Positions 1 through 9,893 of a stretch of 35,085 nt of DNA are shown one piece after another (position 1 is the stretch's first letter; each line of letters starts with the position of its first letter). The notes under the pieces are model-generated. The model saw only the letters and a program-made list of their open reading frames with translations, was not told where the DNA came from and made no database searches. The position numbers were made by a program, and so were the translations under genes. Source of the DNA: Paracoccaceae bacterium (GTDB lineage Bacteria; Pseudomonadota; Alphaproteobacteria; Rhodobacterales; Rhodobacteraceae); the NCBI GenBank assembly GCA_027351005.1, contig DAIEJF010000116.1, forward strand, positions 1-35,085, in the 5' to 3' direction.

Positions 1-1335
1 CGCATCTCCTTCTTCGTCAATGCCTCGACCAAATTTATCGCCGAACTGTGCAAGATGCGCGCGTTCGGCGAATTGTGGGACGATATCACCCGCGAACGCT
101 ACGGCGTGACCGACGCCAAGCAGCGGCTGTTCCGCTACGGCGTGCAGGTCAATTCGCTTGGGCTGACCGAGCCGCAACCTGAAAACAACGTCACCCGCAT
201 CCTGATCGAGATGCTGGCGGTGACGCTGTCGAAGAACGCCCGGGCCCGCGCGGTGCAACTGCCCGCCTGGAACGAGGCGCTGGGGCTGCCGCGGCCCTGG
301 GACCAGCAATGGTCGCTTCGGATGCAGCAGATCCTGGCCTATGAAACCGACCTGCTGGAATATGACGACCTGTTCGACGGCAACCCCGCCGTGGCGCGCC
401 GGGTCGAGGCGCTGAAGGACGGCGCGCGGGCCGAACTGGCGCAGATCGACGCGATGGGCGGCGCGGTGGCCGCCATCGACTACATGAAGGGCCGCCTGGT
501 CGAAGCGAATGCCGAGCGGATCGGGCGGATCGAGGCGGGTGAAACCGTGGTTGTGGGCGTGAACCGCTGGGCCGAGGGGGCGGCGAGCCCGTTGACCGCG
601 GGGGATGGCGCAATCATGGTCGTCGATGCCACGGCCGAGGCCGACCAGATTGCCCGCCTGTCGGCCTGGCGCGCCGCGCGCGACCCGGCCGTGGTCGCGG
701 CGGCACTGGCCGCGCTGCGGACGGCGGCGATCAGCGGCGCCAACATCATGCCGACCTCGATCGCCGCGGCGAAGGCGGGCGCCACCACGGGCGAATGGGC
801 GGCCGAGATGCGCGCGGCCTTCGGCGAATACCGCGCGCCCACGGGCGTCTCCCGCGCCCCCTCGAACCGGACCGAGGGGCTGGAGCCGATCCGCGAGGCG
901 GTCGACCGGGTATCCGCCCGGCTTGGGCGGCGGCTGACGTTCCTGATGGGCAAGCCGGGGCTTGACGGCCATTCCAACGGCGCCGAGCAGATCGCCGCGC
1001 GGGCCCGCGACTGCGGGATGGCGATCCGCTACGATGGCATCCGCCTGACCCCGGCCGAAATCGTGGCGCAGGCGGCCGAGACCGAGGCGCATGTGGTGGG
1101 CCTGTCGATCCTGTCGGGCAGCCACCTTCCCCTGATCGTCGAGGTGATGGAGCGGATGCGCGCGGCGGGGCTGTCGCATGTCCCCGTCGTCGTGGGTGGG
1201 ATCATCCCCGACGACGACGCGGCGCGGCTGAAGGCGCTGGGGGTCGCGGCGGTCTACACGCCCAAGGATTTCGAACTGAACCGGATCATGCTGGACATCG
1301 TCGGGCTGGCCGGGGCCGAGCGGGCCGCGGCCTGA
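1..1335 (+). CDS. ecm: Ethylmalonyl-CoA mutase (B12-dependent, MeaA-like), 3' part; start lies upstream of the window
   Basis: Frame is open from base 1 (RISFFVNASTKFIAELCKMRAFGELWDDITRERYG...). C-terminal B12-binding domain with DGHSNG (DxHxxG motif) and VVVGGIIPDDDAARLKALGVAAVYTPKDFELNRIM. Confidence 0.88.
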   Translation, partial: RISFFVNASTKFIAELCKMRAFGELWDDITRERYGVTDAKQRLFRYGVQVNSLGLTEPQPENNVTRILIEMLAVTLSKNARARAVQLPAWNEALGLPRPWDQQWSLRMQQILAYETDLLEYDDLFDGNPAVARRVEALKDGARAELAQIDAMGGAVAAIDYMKGRLVEANAERIGRIEAGETVVVGVNRWAEGAASPLTAGDGAIMVVDATAEADQIARLSAWRAARDPAVVAAALAALRTAAISGANIMPTSIAAAKAGATTGEWAAEMRAAFGEYRAPTGVSRAPSNRTEGLEPIREAVDRVSARLGRRLTFLMGKPGLDGHSNGAEQIAARARDCGMAIRYDGIRLTPAEIVAQAAETEAHVVGLSILSGSHLPLIVEVMERMRAAGLSHVPVVVGGIIPDDDAARLKALGVAAVYTPKDFELNRIMLDIVGLAGAERAAA

Positions 1336-1427
1336 GGCGACACGGCAGGGCGCGCGGCTTGCGGCAGATCAAGGCGCATCGCGCCGCCCCCGCCTAGACT
1401 GCGCCCATCCGACCGAAGGAGGCGCAA

Positions 1428-1784
1428 ATGCTCGACCGGCTGAAGACGATGATGGACCACATGCGCGACCACCGCGAGATCGAGCGGATGGACGCGCGCG
1501 AACTGGGCGAACTGGGCCTGAGCCGCGGCCAGTTGCACGAAATCGTGGACACGCCCGAAAAGGTGGCCGCACGGATGGCCGCAATGGCGCTGCGTCACGG
1601 GATCACGACCGAGGATCTGGAAAGCTACCGGCAGGATTATGTGGACCTGCTGCACACCTGCGCGCATTGCAGCGAAACCGACGCCTGCCGCCGGTTCCTG
1701 AACGACACGGCTGCCCCCGCCGAGGCCGCAACCTTCTGCCCGAACCACGCCGAATACACGACACTGGTCGGCCAGCCGACCTGA
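1428..1784 (+). CDS. Small Cys-containing DUF6455-like protein with a DUF1127-like N-terminal segment
   Basis: 118 aa ORF preceded by a purine-rich RBS (aaggaggcgcaaatg). N-terminal REIERMDARELGELGLSRGQL resembles the DUF1127 motif; C-terminal C-x2-C-x5-C-x16-C (CAHCSETDAC...FCPNH). Confidence 0.7.
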   Translation: MLDRLKTMMDHMRDHREIERMDARELGELGLSRGQLHEIVDTPEKVAARMAAMALRHGITTEDLESYRQDYVDLLHTCAHCSETDACRRFLNDTAAPAEAATFCPNHAEYTTLVGQPT

Positions 1785-1860
1785 CCCGCAGGGGCACTTT
1801 CCCGCGTGAAACCGGCCGCGCTTCGCCCTAACGTCGGCCTGCGACACAAGGGAGACCCTG

Positions 1861-2565
1861 ATGACCGTTCATATCGGTGCCAAGCCCGGCGACATCGCCG
1901 AAACCGTCCTGTTGCCGGGCGACCCCTACCGCGCCCGCTGGGCGGCCGAGCGGTTTCTGGAGAACCCCCGCCTTGTCAACGAGGTGCGCGGGATGCTGGG
2001 CTATACCGGCACCTGGAACGGGCATCGGGTGACGATCCACGGCACCGGCATGGGAATGCCGTCGCTGTCGATCTACGTCAACGAACTGATCCGCGACTAT
2101 GGCGCGAAGACGTTGATCCGCATCGGTTCGGCCGGGGGGATGCAGCCGCAGGTGAAGGTGCGTGACGTGGTGCTGGCGATGACGGCCAGCACGCTGTCCA
2201 CCCCCTCGCGCGGGATCTTCCGCGAGGTGAACTTTGCCCCCGCGGCCGATTTCGGCCTGCTGGCCGCGGCCCATGCGGCGGCGGTGGCGCGGGGCGTGCC
2301 GATCCATGCGGGCGGCATCTATTCGTCGGACGTGTTCTATGACGAACGGCCCGATCTGAACGAACAGATGCAGCGCCACGGCATTCTCTGCGTCGAGATG
2401 GAGACGGCCGAGCTTTACACTCTGGCCGCCCGTCATGGCGCGCGGGCGCTGGCGGTCCTGACCATTTCCGACCATCTGCTGACGCATGAGGCCCTGCCCT
2501 CGGATCAGCGCGAGCGCAGCTTCGGCGACATGGTTGAAATTGCGCTCACTGCCGCTTTCGCCTGA
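1861..2565 (+). CDS. deoD: Purine-nucleoside phosphorylase (DeoD type)
   Basis: [87 protein letters not shown]-type segment present as [14 protein letters not shown]. Confidence 0.93.
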   Translation: MTVHIGAKPGDIAETVLLPGDPYRARWAAERFLENPRLVNEVRGMLGYTGTWNGHRVTIHGTGMGMPSLSIYVNELIRDYGAKTLIRIGSAGGMQPQVKVRDVVLAMTASTLSTPSRGIFREVNFAPAADFGLLAAAHAAAVARGVPIHAGGIYSSDVFYDERPDLNEQMQRHGILCVEMETAELYTLAARHGARALAVLTISDHLLTHEALPSDQRERSFGDMVEIALTAAFA

Positions 2566-2634
2566 ACGGGGTTGACCTTGCCCGCCCGGAAGGGTTCGGT
2601 GCCGCACGTTCAGGCGGCAGCGAAGGAGACGGCG

Positions 2635-3618
2635 ATGAAGCAACGGAAACTCGGGGCGGGCGGCCCCATGGTCTCGGCCATCGGGCTGGGCTGCATGAGC
2701 TTTGCGGGCTTTTTCGGCGCGGCCGAGGATGCCACCTCGCTGATGTGCCTTGATGCCGCATGGGACGCGGGCATCACCTTCCTCGACACCTCGAACATCT
2801 ACGGCATGGGTCGGTCGGAACGGGTGATCGGCGAATGGCTGAAGACCCGCGGCCATCGACCGGTGATCGCCACCAAGGCCGGGATCATCCCCGCGCCCGA
2901 ACGCCGGTTCGACAATTCCGAAGGCCACCTGCGGGCCGAGCTGGAAGGCTCGATGAAACGGCTGGGGGTGGATCATGTGGATCTGTTCTACATCCACCGT
3001 CGCGAACAGGCCCGCCCGGTCGAAGAGGTCGTGGGCACGCTGGTGAAGCTGATCGAGGAAGGCAAGATCGGCGGCTATGGGCTGTCGGAGGTCTCGCCCG
3101 CCACCCTGCGGCGCGCCCATGCGGTACATCCCTGCACGGCGGTGCAGAACGAATACTCGCTCTGGAGCCGCCAGCCGGAACTGGGGATGCTTCAGGCCTG
3201 CGCTGATCTGGGCGTGGCCTTCATCCCCTTCTCGCCGCTGGGCCGGGGCGTGTTCGGCGAAGTGTTCCCCGAGCCCTCGACGATGGCCGAAACCGACTTC
3301 CGCAGCCGGGTGCCGCGCTTCATCGAACCGAACTGGAGCCACAACAAGCGAGCCATCGACGGGTTCAAGGCCTTCGCCCGCGCCCGCGGCTGGAGCGTGG
3401 CGGGCGCCGCGCTGGCCTGGGTGCTGGACCGGGGCGACCACCTGATTCCGATCCCCGGCACCCGCACCGCCCTGCACCTGGCGGAATGGGCCGATGCCGA
3501 TACCATCACACTGACCGACGACGACCGCGCCGAAATCGCGCGGCTGCTGCCTGCAGGCTTTGCGCATGGCGACCGCTACAACGACACCCAGATCATCGGG
3601 GTCGAACGCTACTGCTGA
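2635..3618 (+). CDS. Aldo/keto reductase
   Basis: MKQRKLGAGGPMVSAIGLGCMSFAGFFG; AKR motifs (FLDTSNIYGMGRSE, YGLSEVSPATLRRAHAV, IPIPGTRT). Start at 2635 preferred over the ORF-track start at 2572. Confidence 0.88.
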   Translation: MKQRKLGAGGPMVSAIGLGCMSFAGFFGAAEDATSLMCLDAAWDAGITFLDTSNIYGMGRSERVIGEWLKTRGHRPVIATKAGIIPAPERRFDNSEGHLRAELEGSMKRLGVDHVDLFYIHRREQARPVEEVVGTLVKLIEEGKIGGYGLSEVSPATLRRAHAVHPCTAVQNEYSLWSRQPELGMLQACADLGVAFIPFSPLGRGVFGEVFPEPSTMAETDFRSRVPRFIEPNWSHNKRAIDGFKAFARARGWSVAGAALAWVLDRGDHLIPIPGTRTALHLAEWADADTITLTDDDRAEIARLLPAGFAHGDRYNDTQIIGVERYC

Positions 3619-3670
3619 GGCTGGACAGCCCCCGCCCCCGCCCTAGCTTCGGGCGGGAAAGGGTGGGCGA

Positions 3671-4339
3671 ATGGAACGGGTTCTTGTGGTGGGTGCCTCG
3701 GGCGGGATCGGTGCGGCGCTTTGCGCGGCGCTGACGGCGCGGGGCGCCGCGGTCACGGCGCTGTCGCGCGCCGCCGACGGGCTTGACGTGACGGTGGAAG
3801 AGACGGTGGCGCGCGCGCTGGCCGCGCTGCCGTCTGGCGCCTTCGACGGGGTGATCGTCGCGACCGGCGCGCTGACGATCGAGGGGCGAGGGCCGGAAAA
3901 ATCGCTGCGGGCGCTCGATCTTGGGGCGCTGTCGGCCCAGTTCGCGCTGAACGCGGCAGGCCCGGCGCTGGTCCTGAAACATGCGCTGCGGCTGATGCCA
4001 CGCGACCGGCGGGCGGTGTTCGCGGCGCTGTCGGCACGGGTCGGCTCGATCGGCGACAACGGGCTGGGCGGCTGGTATGGCTATCGCGCCGCAAAGGCCG
4101 CGCTGAACCAGCTGATCCACACCGCCGCAATCGAGGTCGCGCGCACCCACCGGGAGGCGGTCTGCGCGCTGATCCATCCGGGAACGGTCGAGACCGCACT
4201 GGGCCCCGCCTATCGCGCGGGGCACCCGGCGGTGCCCCCCGCAACCGCGGCCACGAACATCCTGCGCGTGCTGGATGGCCTGACCCCGGCCGACAGCGGC
4301 GGCTTCTTCGACTGGGCCGGGGCGCGCGTGCCATGGTAG
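3671..4339 (+). CDS. SDR family NAD(P)-dependent oxidoreductase (C-factor-like)
   Basis: VLVVGASGGIGAALCAAL (GxxxGIG), GGWYGYRAAKAALNQL (YxxxK). Stop overlaps the start of the next gene by 7 bp. Confidence 0.88.
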   Translation: MERVLVVGASGGIGAALCAALTARGAAVTALSRAADGLDVTVEETVARALAALPSGAFDGVIVATGALTIEGRGPEKSLRALDLGALSAQFALNAAGPALVLKHALRLMPRDRRAVFAALSARVGSIGDNGLGGWYGYRAAKAALNQLIHTAAIEVARTHREAVCALIHPGTVETALGPAYRAGHPAVPPATAATNILRVLDGLTPADSGGFFDWAGARVPW

Positions 4340-5865
4340 CGCCGCGGCTCGTTCTGGTGCTGGGCGACCAGTTGACGCCCGGCGCCGGGGCGCTGGCGCT
4401 GGCCGACCGCGACCGCGACGTGGTGGTGATGGCCGAGGTCACGGCAGAGGCCGAGGCCGTACCGCATCACCCGCAGAAGATCGCCTTTCTCTTCGCCGCG
4501 ATGCGGAAGTTCGCCGCCGCTCTGACAGCCGAGGGCTGGCAGGTGCGCTACAGTCGGCTCGACGATCCGGCCAACACCCAGAGCATCCCTGGCGAACTGT
4601 TGCGGCGGGCTGCGGAACTGGGCGCGCGCGAGGGCATCGCCACCCGTCCGGGCGACTGGCGGCTGCTGGCCGCGCTGGAATCCTGCGCGCTGCCGCTGCA
4701 CCTGGTCGAGGATGACCGTTTCTTCTGCTCGACCGCCGCCTTCGACGCCTGGGCTGCCGACCGCAAGGCGCTGCGGATGGAGTATTTCTACCGCGAGATG
4801 CGGCGCCGCACGGGCTATCTGATGGAGGGGGCCGCACCCGCGGGCGGGCGCTGGAACTATGATGCCGAAAACCGCAAGCCCGCGGCGGCCGACCTTTTTC
4901 GCACATCCCAGCCCCGCTTTGCCCCTGATGCCACCACGCAAGAGGTTCTGGATCTTGTCGCCCGCCGGTTTCCCGCCCATTTCGGCACGCTCGACGGCTT
5001 TGGCTGGGCCACCGACCGCACCGGGGCGCTGGCGGCGCTGGATCACTTCATCGCCCATGCCCTGCCCGATTTCGGCGCCTATCAGGATGCGATGCTGGCG
5101 GGCGATCCGTTCCTGCATCACGCGCTGCTGTCCCCCTATCTCAATGCGGGGCTCCTGACGCCGAAAGAGGTCTGCGACCGCGCCGAGGCCGCCTGGCGCG
5201 CGGGGCTGGTGCCGCTGAACTCGGCCGAGGGGTTCATCCGACAGATCCTTGGCTGGCGGGAATTCGTGCGCGGGCTTTACCTGCGCGAGGGCCCCGGCTA
5301 CCTGACGCGGAACGCGCTGGGGCACGGCCGACGCCTGCCCCCCGCCTATTGGGGCGGCGAGACCCGGATGGCCTGCGTCAGGGCCGTGGTGGCGCAGACG
5401 GGGCGGCTGGCCTATGCCCATCACATCCAGCGACTGATGGTGACGGGCAATTTCGCACTGCTGGCCGGGATCGACCCGGCCGAGGTGCATGGATGGTATC
5501 TGGCCGTCTACGTCGATGCGCTGGAATGGGTCGAGACGCCGAACACGCTTGGCATGTCGCAGTTTGCGGACGGGGGCGTGCTGGCCTCGAAACCCTATGT
5601 CAGCTCGGGCGCCTATATCGACCGGATGTCCGACTACTGCGGCGGCTGCCGCTACCGGGTGGCCGACCGCGCGGGGCCCGATGCCTGCCCGTTCAACCTG
5701 CTCTACTGGCACTTCCTGACGCGCCATCGCGCGCGCTTCGGGACCAACCCGCGGATGGCGCCGATGTATCGCACGTGGGACCGGATGGACGAAGGCCACC
5801 GGGCCCGCGTCCTTGAGGGGGCAGAGCGGTTCCTGGCCCGGCTTGACGCGGGCGAGCCGGTCTAG
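4333..5865 (+). CDS. FeS-BCP type cryptochrome/photolyase-related protein (CryB/PhrB-like)
   Basis: LVLVLGDQLTPGAGAL; C-terminal Cys pattern MAC...DYCGGCRYRVADRAGPDACPFNLLYWHFL with C-x2-C-x12-C spacing typical of the [4Fe-4S] bacterial cryptochrome/photolyase group. Confidence 0.88.
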   Translation: MVAPRLVLVLGDQLTPGAGALALADRDRDVVVMAEVTAEAEAVPHHPQKIAFLFAAMRKFAAALTAEGWQVRYSRLDDPANTQSIPGELLRRAAELGAREGIATRPGDWRLLAALESCALPLHLVEDDRFFCSTAAFDAWAADRKALRMEYFYREMRRRTGYLMEGAAPAGGRWNYDAENRKPAAADLFRTSQPRFAPDATTQEVLDLVARRFPAHFGTLDGFGWATDRTGALAALDHFIAHALPDFGAYQDAMLAGDPFLHHALLSPYLNAGLLTPKEVCDRAEAAWRAGLVPLNSAEGFIRQILGWREFVRGLYLREGPGYLTRNALGHGRRLPPAYWGGETRMACVRAVVAQTGRLAYAHHIQRLMVTGNFALLAGIDPAEVHGWYLAVYVDALEWVETPNTLGMSQFADGGVLASKPYVSSGAYIDRMSDYCGGCRYRVADRAGPDACPFNLLYWHFLTRHRARFGTNPRMAPMYRTWDRMDEGHRARVLEGAERFLARLDAGEPV

Positions 5866-5867
5866 CC

Positions 5868-7355
5868 TCAGTTCCCCACCGGGGCGGTGGCTGTGCCGCT
5901 GTCGGCCGGTGGCGTGCTGCCCGCATCGGTGGCCGGCGCGGCCCCGCTGCCGTTCAGCGCGCCGTTGTCCCACTCGCCGCTCTGGGTCTGGCCGTTGGAA
6001 TAGCGCATGGTCCCCTGGCCCTGCCGGTGGCCCTGCGCGAACATGCCGTCATAGACATCGCCATTGGGGTAGGTCGCGACCCCCTTGCCCTCGATCTGGC
6101 CGGCCTTCCAGTCACCGCTGTACTTGAAGCCGTCGGGCATGGTGATCTCGCCCTGCCCCTCGCGCTGGCCTGCAACGAACTGGCCCTTGTAGACGGTGCC
6201 GTCAGGATAGGTGGCGGTGCCCTGCCCGTCGCGCTGGCCGTCCTTCCAGTCGCCCTCGTACTTGTAGCCGTCGGGATAGGTCATGGTGCCCTGCCCGTCG
6301 TTCTTGGCGGCCTTGAACCCGCCGGTGTAGGTGATGCCGTTGGCGTAATGCGCGGTGCCCTGGCCGTCGATGACCCCGGCCTTCCAGTTTCCTTCGTAGG
6401 TCGAGCCGTCGGGATAGGTGATCTTTCCCGTGCCGTCGGCCAGATCGGCGTGGAAGCTGCCGACATAGACCGAGCCATCGGGATAGGTCACCTGCCCCTG
6501 CCCCTCGATCCGGCCGTCCTTCCAGTCGCCGGTGTAGACATAGCCGTCATGGCCCTTGAAGGTGCCCTTGCCCTCGCGCTTGTCGGCGACGAAATCGCCC
6601 TCGTAGACATCGCCGTTCTTGTAGGTAACCGTGCCATGACCCTGCCGCTGGCCGTTCACCAGCGTACCGTCGAACACGTCGCCGTTCGGCTGGGTCAGCT
6701 TGCCGGTGCCGTTGATCTGCCCGTCCTTCCACTGGCCGACGTAGGTCAACCCGTCGGTCATGGTCAGGGTGCCGTTGCCCTCGCGCTGGCCGTTCAGCAG
6801 ATCGCCCTCGTAGACGGTGCCGTTGGGGTAGGTGATCCGGCCCTTGCCGGTCTTCACGCCCTTCTGCCAGTCGCCGTCGTAGATGTAGCCGTCGGGGCTT
6901 TCCATCTTGCCCTTGCCGTCCTGCACCCCGTTCACGAAGCTGCCGGTATAGGTCATGCCGTTGGCGTAGTGCTCGGTGCCCTGCCCTGTGATCTGGCCCG
7001 CCACCCAGTCGCCCTCGTAGGTCGAGCCGTCGGCGAAGGTGATCTTGCCCTTGCCGTCGGGCTTGCCCGCGGTGAAGTGACCCTCGTAGATCGCGCCATT
7101 GGGGAAATGTGCGCTGCCCTGTCCCTGAATCTCGCCCGCCACCCAGTCGCCGGAATAGACATAGCCGTTGGGCAGCTTGTAGGTGCCCTTGCCGTCCTGC
7201 TTGCCGTCCTTGAAGGTCCCGGAATAGACGCCGCCGTCATCGTACTGCTTGGTGATGACCTGATCCGCAGCCTGCGCAAGGCCCGTGGTTGCGGCCAGCG
7301 CCAGCGCGCCCGCCAGACCCGCTGCGCGCGTGATCGCCCTCGTCCATCCCGCCAC
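5868..7355 (-). CDS. Exported MORN-repeat protein (18 regular 23-aa units plus a degenerate 19th)
   Basis: N-terminal Sec-like signal (MAGWTRAITRAAGLAGALALAATTGLAQA^A) followed by tandem YxGxW/F...GxGxxxYxxG units. Confidence 0.92.
   Translation of the reverse strand: MAGWTRAITRAAGLAGALALAATTGLAQAADQVITKQYDDGGVYSGTFKDGKQDGKGTYKLPNGYVYSGDWVAGEIQGQGSAHFPNGAIYEGHFTAGKPDGKGKITFADGSTYEGDWVAGQITGQGTEHYANGMTYTGSFVNGVQDGKGKMESPDGYIYDGDWQKGVKTGKGRITYPNGTVYEGDLLNGQREGNGTLTMTDGLTYVGQWKDGQINGTGKLTQPNGDVFDGTLVNGQRQGHGTVTYKNGDVYEGDFVADKREGKGTFKGHDGYVYTGDWKDGRIEGQGQVTYPDGSVYVGSFHADLADGTGKITYPDGSTYEGNWKAGVIDGQGTAHYANGITYTGGFKAAKNDGQGTMTYPDGYKYEGDWKDGQRDGQGTATYPDGTVYKGQFVAGQREGQGEITMPDGFKYSGDWKAGQIEGKGVATYPNGDVYDGMFAQGHRQGQGTMRYSNGQTQSGEWDNGALNGSGAAPATDAGSTPPADSGTATAPVGN
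5991..7232 (-). repeat. MORN tandem-repeat tract, 69-bp unit, arranged as two 9-unit (621 bp) blocks 6612-7232 and 5991-6611
   Basis: Aligning translated units by hand: units 1-9 correspond in order to units 10-18 (see finding). Confidence 0.8.
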
Positions 7356-7507
7356 AGCCGGGCCCCCTGCCTCTGTTTACACCCGCCCCGCACAGGGCGC
7401 GACGCGAAGGTAAAGGACACCCCCGGGCCTGACAAGCGTTTCGCCATGATGCGGCTTTCCCTCGGCGCCCAACCTGCTAGAACCTGACCCGACCGAGGAC
7501 GAGGCCC

Positions 7508-9166
7508 ATGACCGACCGTTTCCGCCTGACGCTGGCGCAACTGAACCCGACCGTTGGTGCCATCGACGCCAATGCCGAGAGCGCCTTCGCCGCCTGGCAG
7601 AAGGGCCGCGCCGCCGGGGCCGGTCTTGTCGCCCTGCCCGAGATGTTCCTCACCGGCTACCAGCCGCAGGACCTGGTGATGAAGCCCGCCTTCGCCAATC
7701 ACGCGATGGCGGCGGTGGATCTCTTGGCCGCGCGCTGCGCCGATGGCCCCGCACTGGGGATCGGCGCGCCCTATGCCGAGGGCGGGCGGCTTTACAACGC
7801 CTATTACATCCTGCAGGCGGGCCAGCGCGTCGCGGTGATCCTGAAGCATCATCGCCCGAACGACAGCGTGTTCGACGAGGTCCGCCTTTACGCCCGGGGC
7901 CCGGTCAGCGGCCCGTTCCGCCTGGGCCCGCTGCGCATCGGCACCCCGATCTGCGAGGATGCCTGGCACCCGGACGTGACAGAGACACTGGCCGAGACCG
8001 GGGCCGAGGTGATCTTCGTCCCCAACGGCTCGCCCTATTTCCGCGGCCGGTTCGAGGACCGGATGCAGGTCATGGTGTCGCGCGTCGTCGAAACCGGGCT
8101 GCCGCTCGTCTACCTGAACATGGTGGGCGGGCAGGATGACCAGGTGTTCGACGGCGGGTCCTTCGCGCTCAATCCCGGCGGGCAGCTTGCCATGCTGGCC
8201 CCGGTCTTCGAGGAAGGGATCTATCACCTCGACCTGACACAGGACGCCCAGGGCTGGCGGGTGGACGAGGCGCCCCGCGCCACCCATCCCGACGACTGGG
8301 AACAGGACTACCGCGCGATGGTCCTGTCGCTTGCGGACTACCTGAAGAAAAGCGGGTTTTCGAAGGTCGTTCTGGGCCTGTCGGGCGGGGTCGACTCGGC
8401 CCTGGTTGCCACCATCGCCGCCGATGCACTGGGGCCGCAAAACGTGCATTGCGTCATGCTGCCCTCGGCCTTCACCTCGCCCGCCTCGCTTGAGGATGCC
8501 GCGGCGGTGGCGACCCGGCTGGGGTGCCGACTGGACACCGTGCCGATCGGCGGGCCGCAGGCCGCGGTAACCGAGGCGCTGGGGCCGCTGTTCGCAGGCA
8601 CCACCCCCGGCATCACCGAAGAAAATATCCAGAGCCGCCTGCGCGGCCTGCTGCTGATGGCGCTGTCGAACAAGTTCGGCGCGATGCTGCTGACCACCGG
8701 CAACAAGTCGGAAATGGCGGTGGGCTACTGCACGATCTACGGCGACATGAACGGCGGCTACAACCCGATCAAGGATCTCTACAAGACCCGGGTGTTCGAG
8801 ACCTGCCGCTGGCGCAACGCCAATCACCGCCCCTGGATGCAGGGCCCGGCGGGCGAGGTGATCCCGCCACGCGTGATCGACAAGCCGCCCAGCGCGGAAC
8901 TGCGCGAAAACCAGAAGGACGAAGACAGCCTTCCCCCCTACCCGGTGCTGGACGCGATCCTTGAAGGGCTTGTGGAACGCGATGCCTCGGTGGCCGATCT
9001 CGTGGCACAGGGCTTTGACCATGCCACGGTCAAGCGGGTGGAGCATCTGCTGTATCTCTCGGAATACAAGCGCTTCCAATCGGCGCCCGGCACCCGGCTG
9101 ACAGCGAAGGCCTTCTGGCTGGACCGCCGCTATCCGATCGTCAACCGCTGGCGCGATCCCACCTGA
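7508..9166 (+). CDS. nadE: Glutamine-dependent NAD+ synthase
   Basis: N-terminal nitrilase-like domain (RLTLAQLNPTVGAIDAN, FVPNGSPYFRGR) plus C-terminal NAD synthase with VLGLSGGVDSALVATIA and LLTTGNKSEMAVGYCTIYGDMNGGYNPIKDLYKT. Confidence 0.95.
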   Translation: MTDRFRLTLAQLNPTVGAIDANAESAFAAWQKGRAAGAGLVALPEMFLTGYQPQDLVMKPAFANHAMAAVDLLAARCADGPALGIGAPYAEGGRLYNAYYILQAGQRVAVILKHHRPNDSVFDEVRLYARGPVSGPFRLGPLRIGTPICEDAWHPDVTETLAETGAEVIFVPNGSPYFRGRFEDRMQVMVSRVVETGLPLVYLNMVGGQDDQVFDGGSFALNPGGQLAMLAPVFEEGIYHLDLTQDAQGWRVDEAPRATHPDDWEQDYRAMVLSLADYLKKSGFSKVVLGLSGGVDSALVATIAADALGPQNVHCVMLPSAFTSPASLEDAAAVATRLGCRLDTVPIGGPQAAVTEALGPLFAGTTPGITEENIQSRLRGLLLMALSNKFGAMLLTTGNKSEMAVGYCTIYGDMNGGYNPIKDLYKTRVFETCRWRNANHRPWMQGPAGEVIPPRVIDKPPSAELRENQKDEDSLPPYPVLDAILEGLVERDASVADLVAQGFDHATVKRVEHLLYLSEYKRFQSAPGTRLTAKAFWLDRRYPIVNRWRDPT

Positions 9167-9268
9167 TCGCCACCTCTGCACACATGCACAGGGGGCGCGC
9201 GCGGGCAGGGAATGCGGGCGGACGCAAGAGCGCATATCTCTGGGTCAGTCCAACCCATGGAGGCCCCG

Positions 9269-9862
<594 letters not shown>

Positions 9863-9870
9863 TTCCGGGC

Positions 9871-9893
9871 AGGGGGCGCGCGCTGCGCCCCCT
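9871..9893. terminator. Candidate bidirectional hairpin between convergent wrbA and the metallopeptidase gene
   Basis: agggggcgc-gcgct-gcgccccct: perfect 9-bp stem with 5-nt loop immediately after wrbA; its right arm overlaps the stop codon of the convergent gene. Confidence 0.55.

Noticed and set aside
4210-5973. 587-aa minus-strand ORF opposite the photolyase gene
   Set aside because: Antisense shadow; photolyase motifs on the plus strand are clear.
5991-7232. Regular 69-bp periodicity that might suggest a CRISPR or satellite array
   Set aside because: Units are coding, diverged and without invariant repeat/variable spacer structure; explained by MORN repeats.
6027-7487. 486-aa plus-strand repetitive ORF opposite the MORN gene
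   Set aside because: Periodicity is inherited from the MORN repeats on the other strand; the minus-strand reading has a signal peptide and canonical MORN units.
6953-9235. 760-aa minus-strand ORF opposite nadE, running into the MORN gene in another frame
   Set aside because: Antisense/out-of-frame shadow; nadE is unambiguous.
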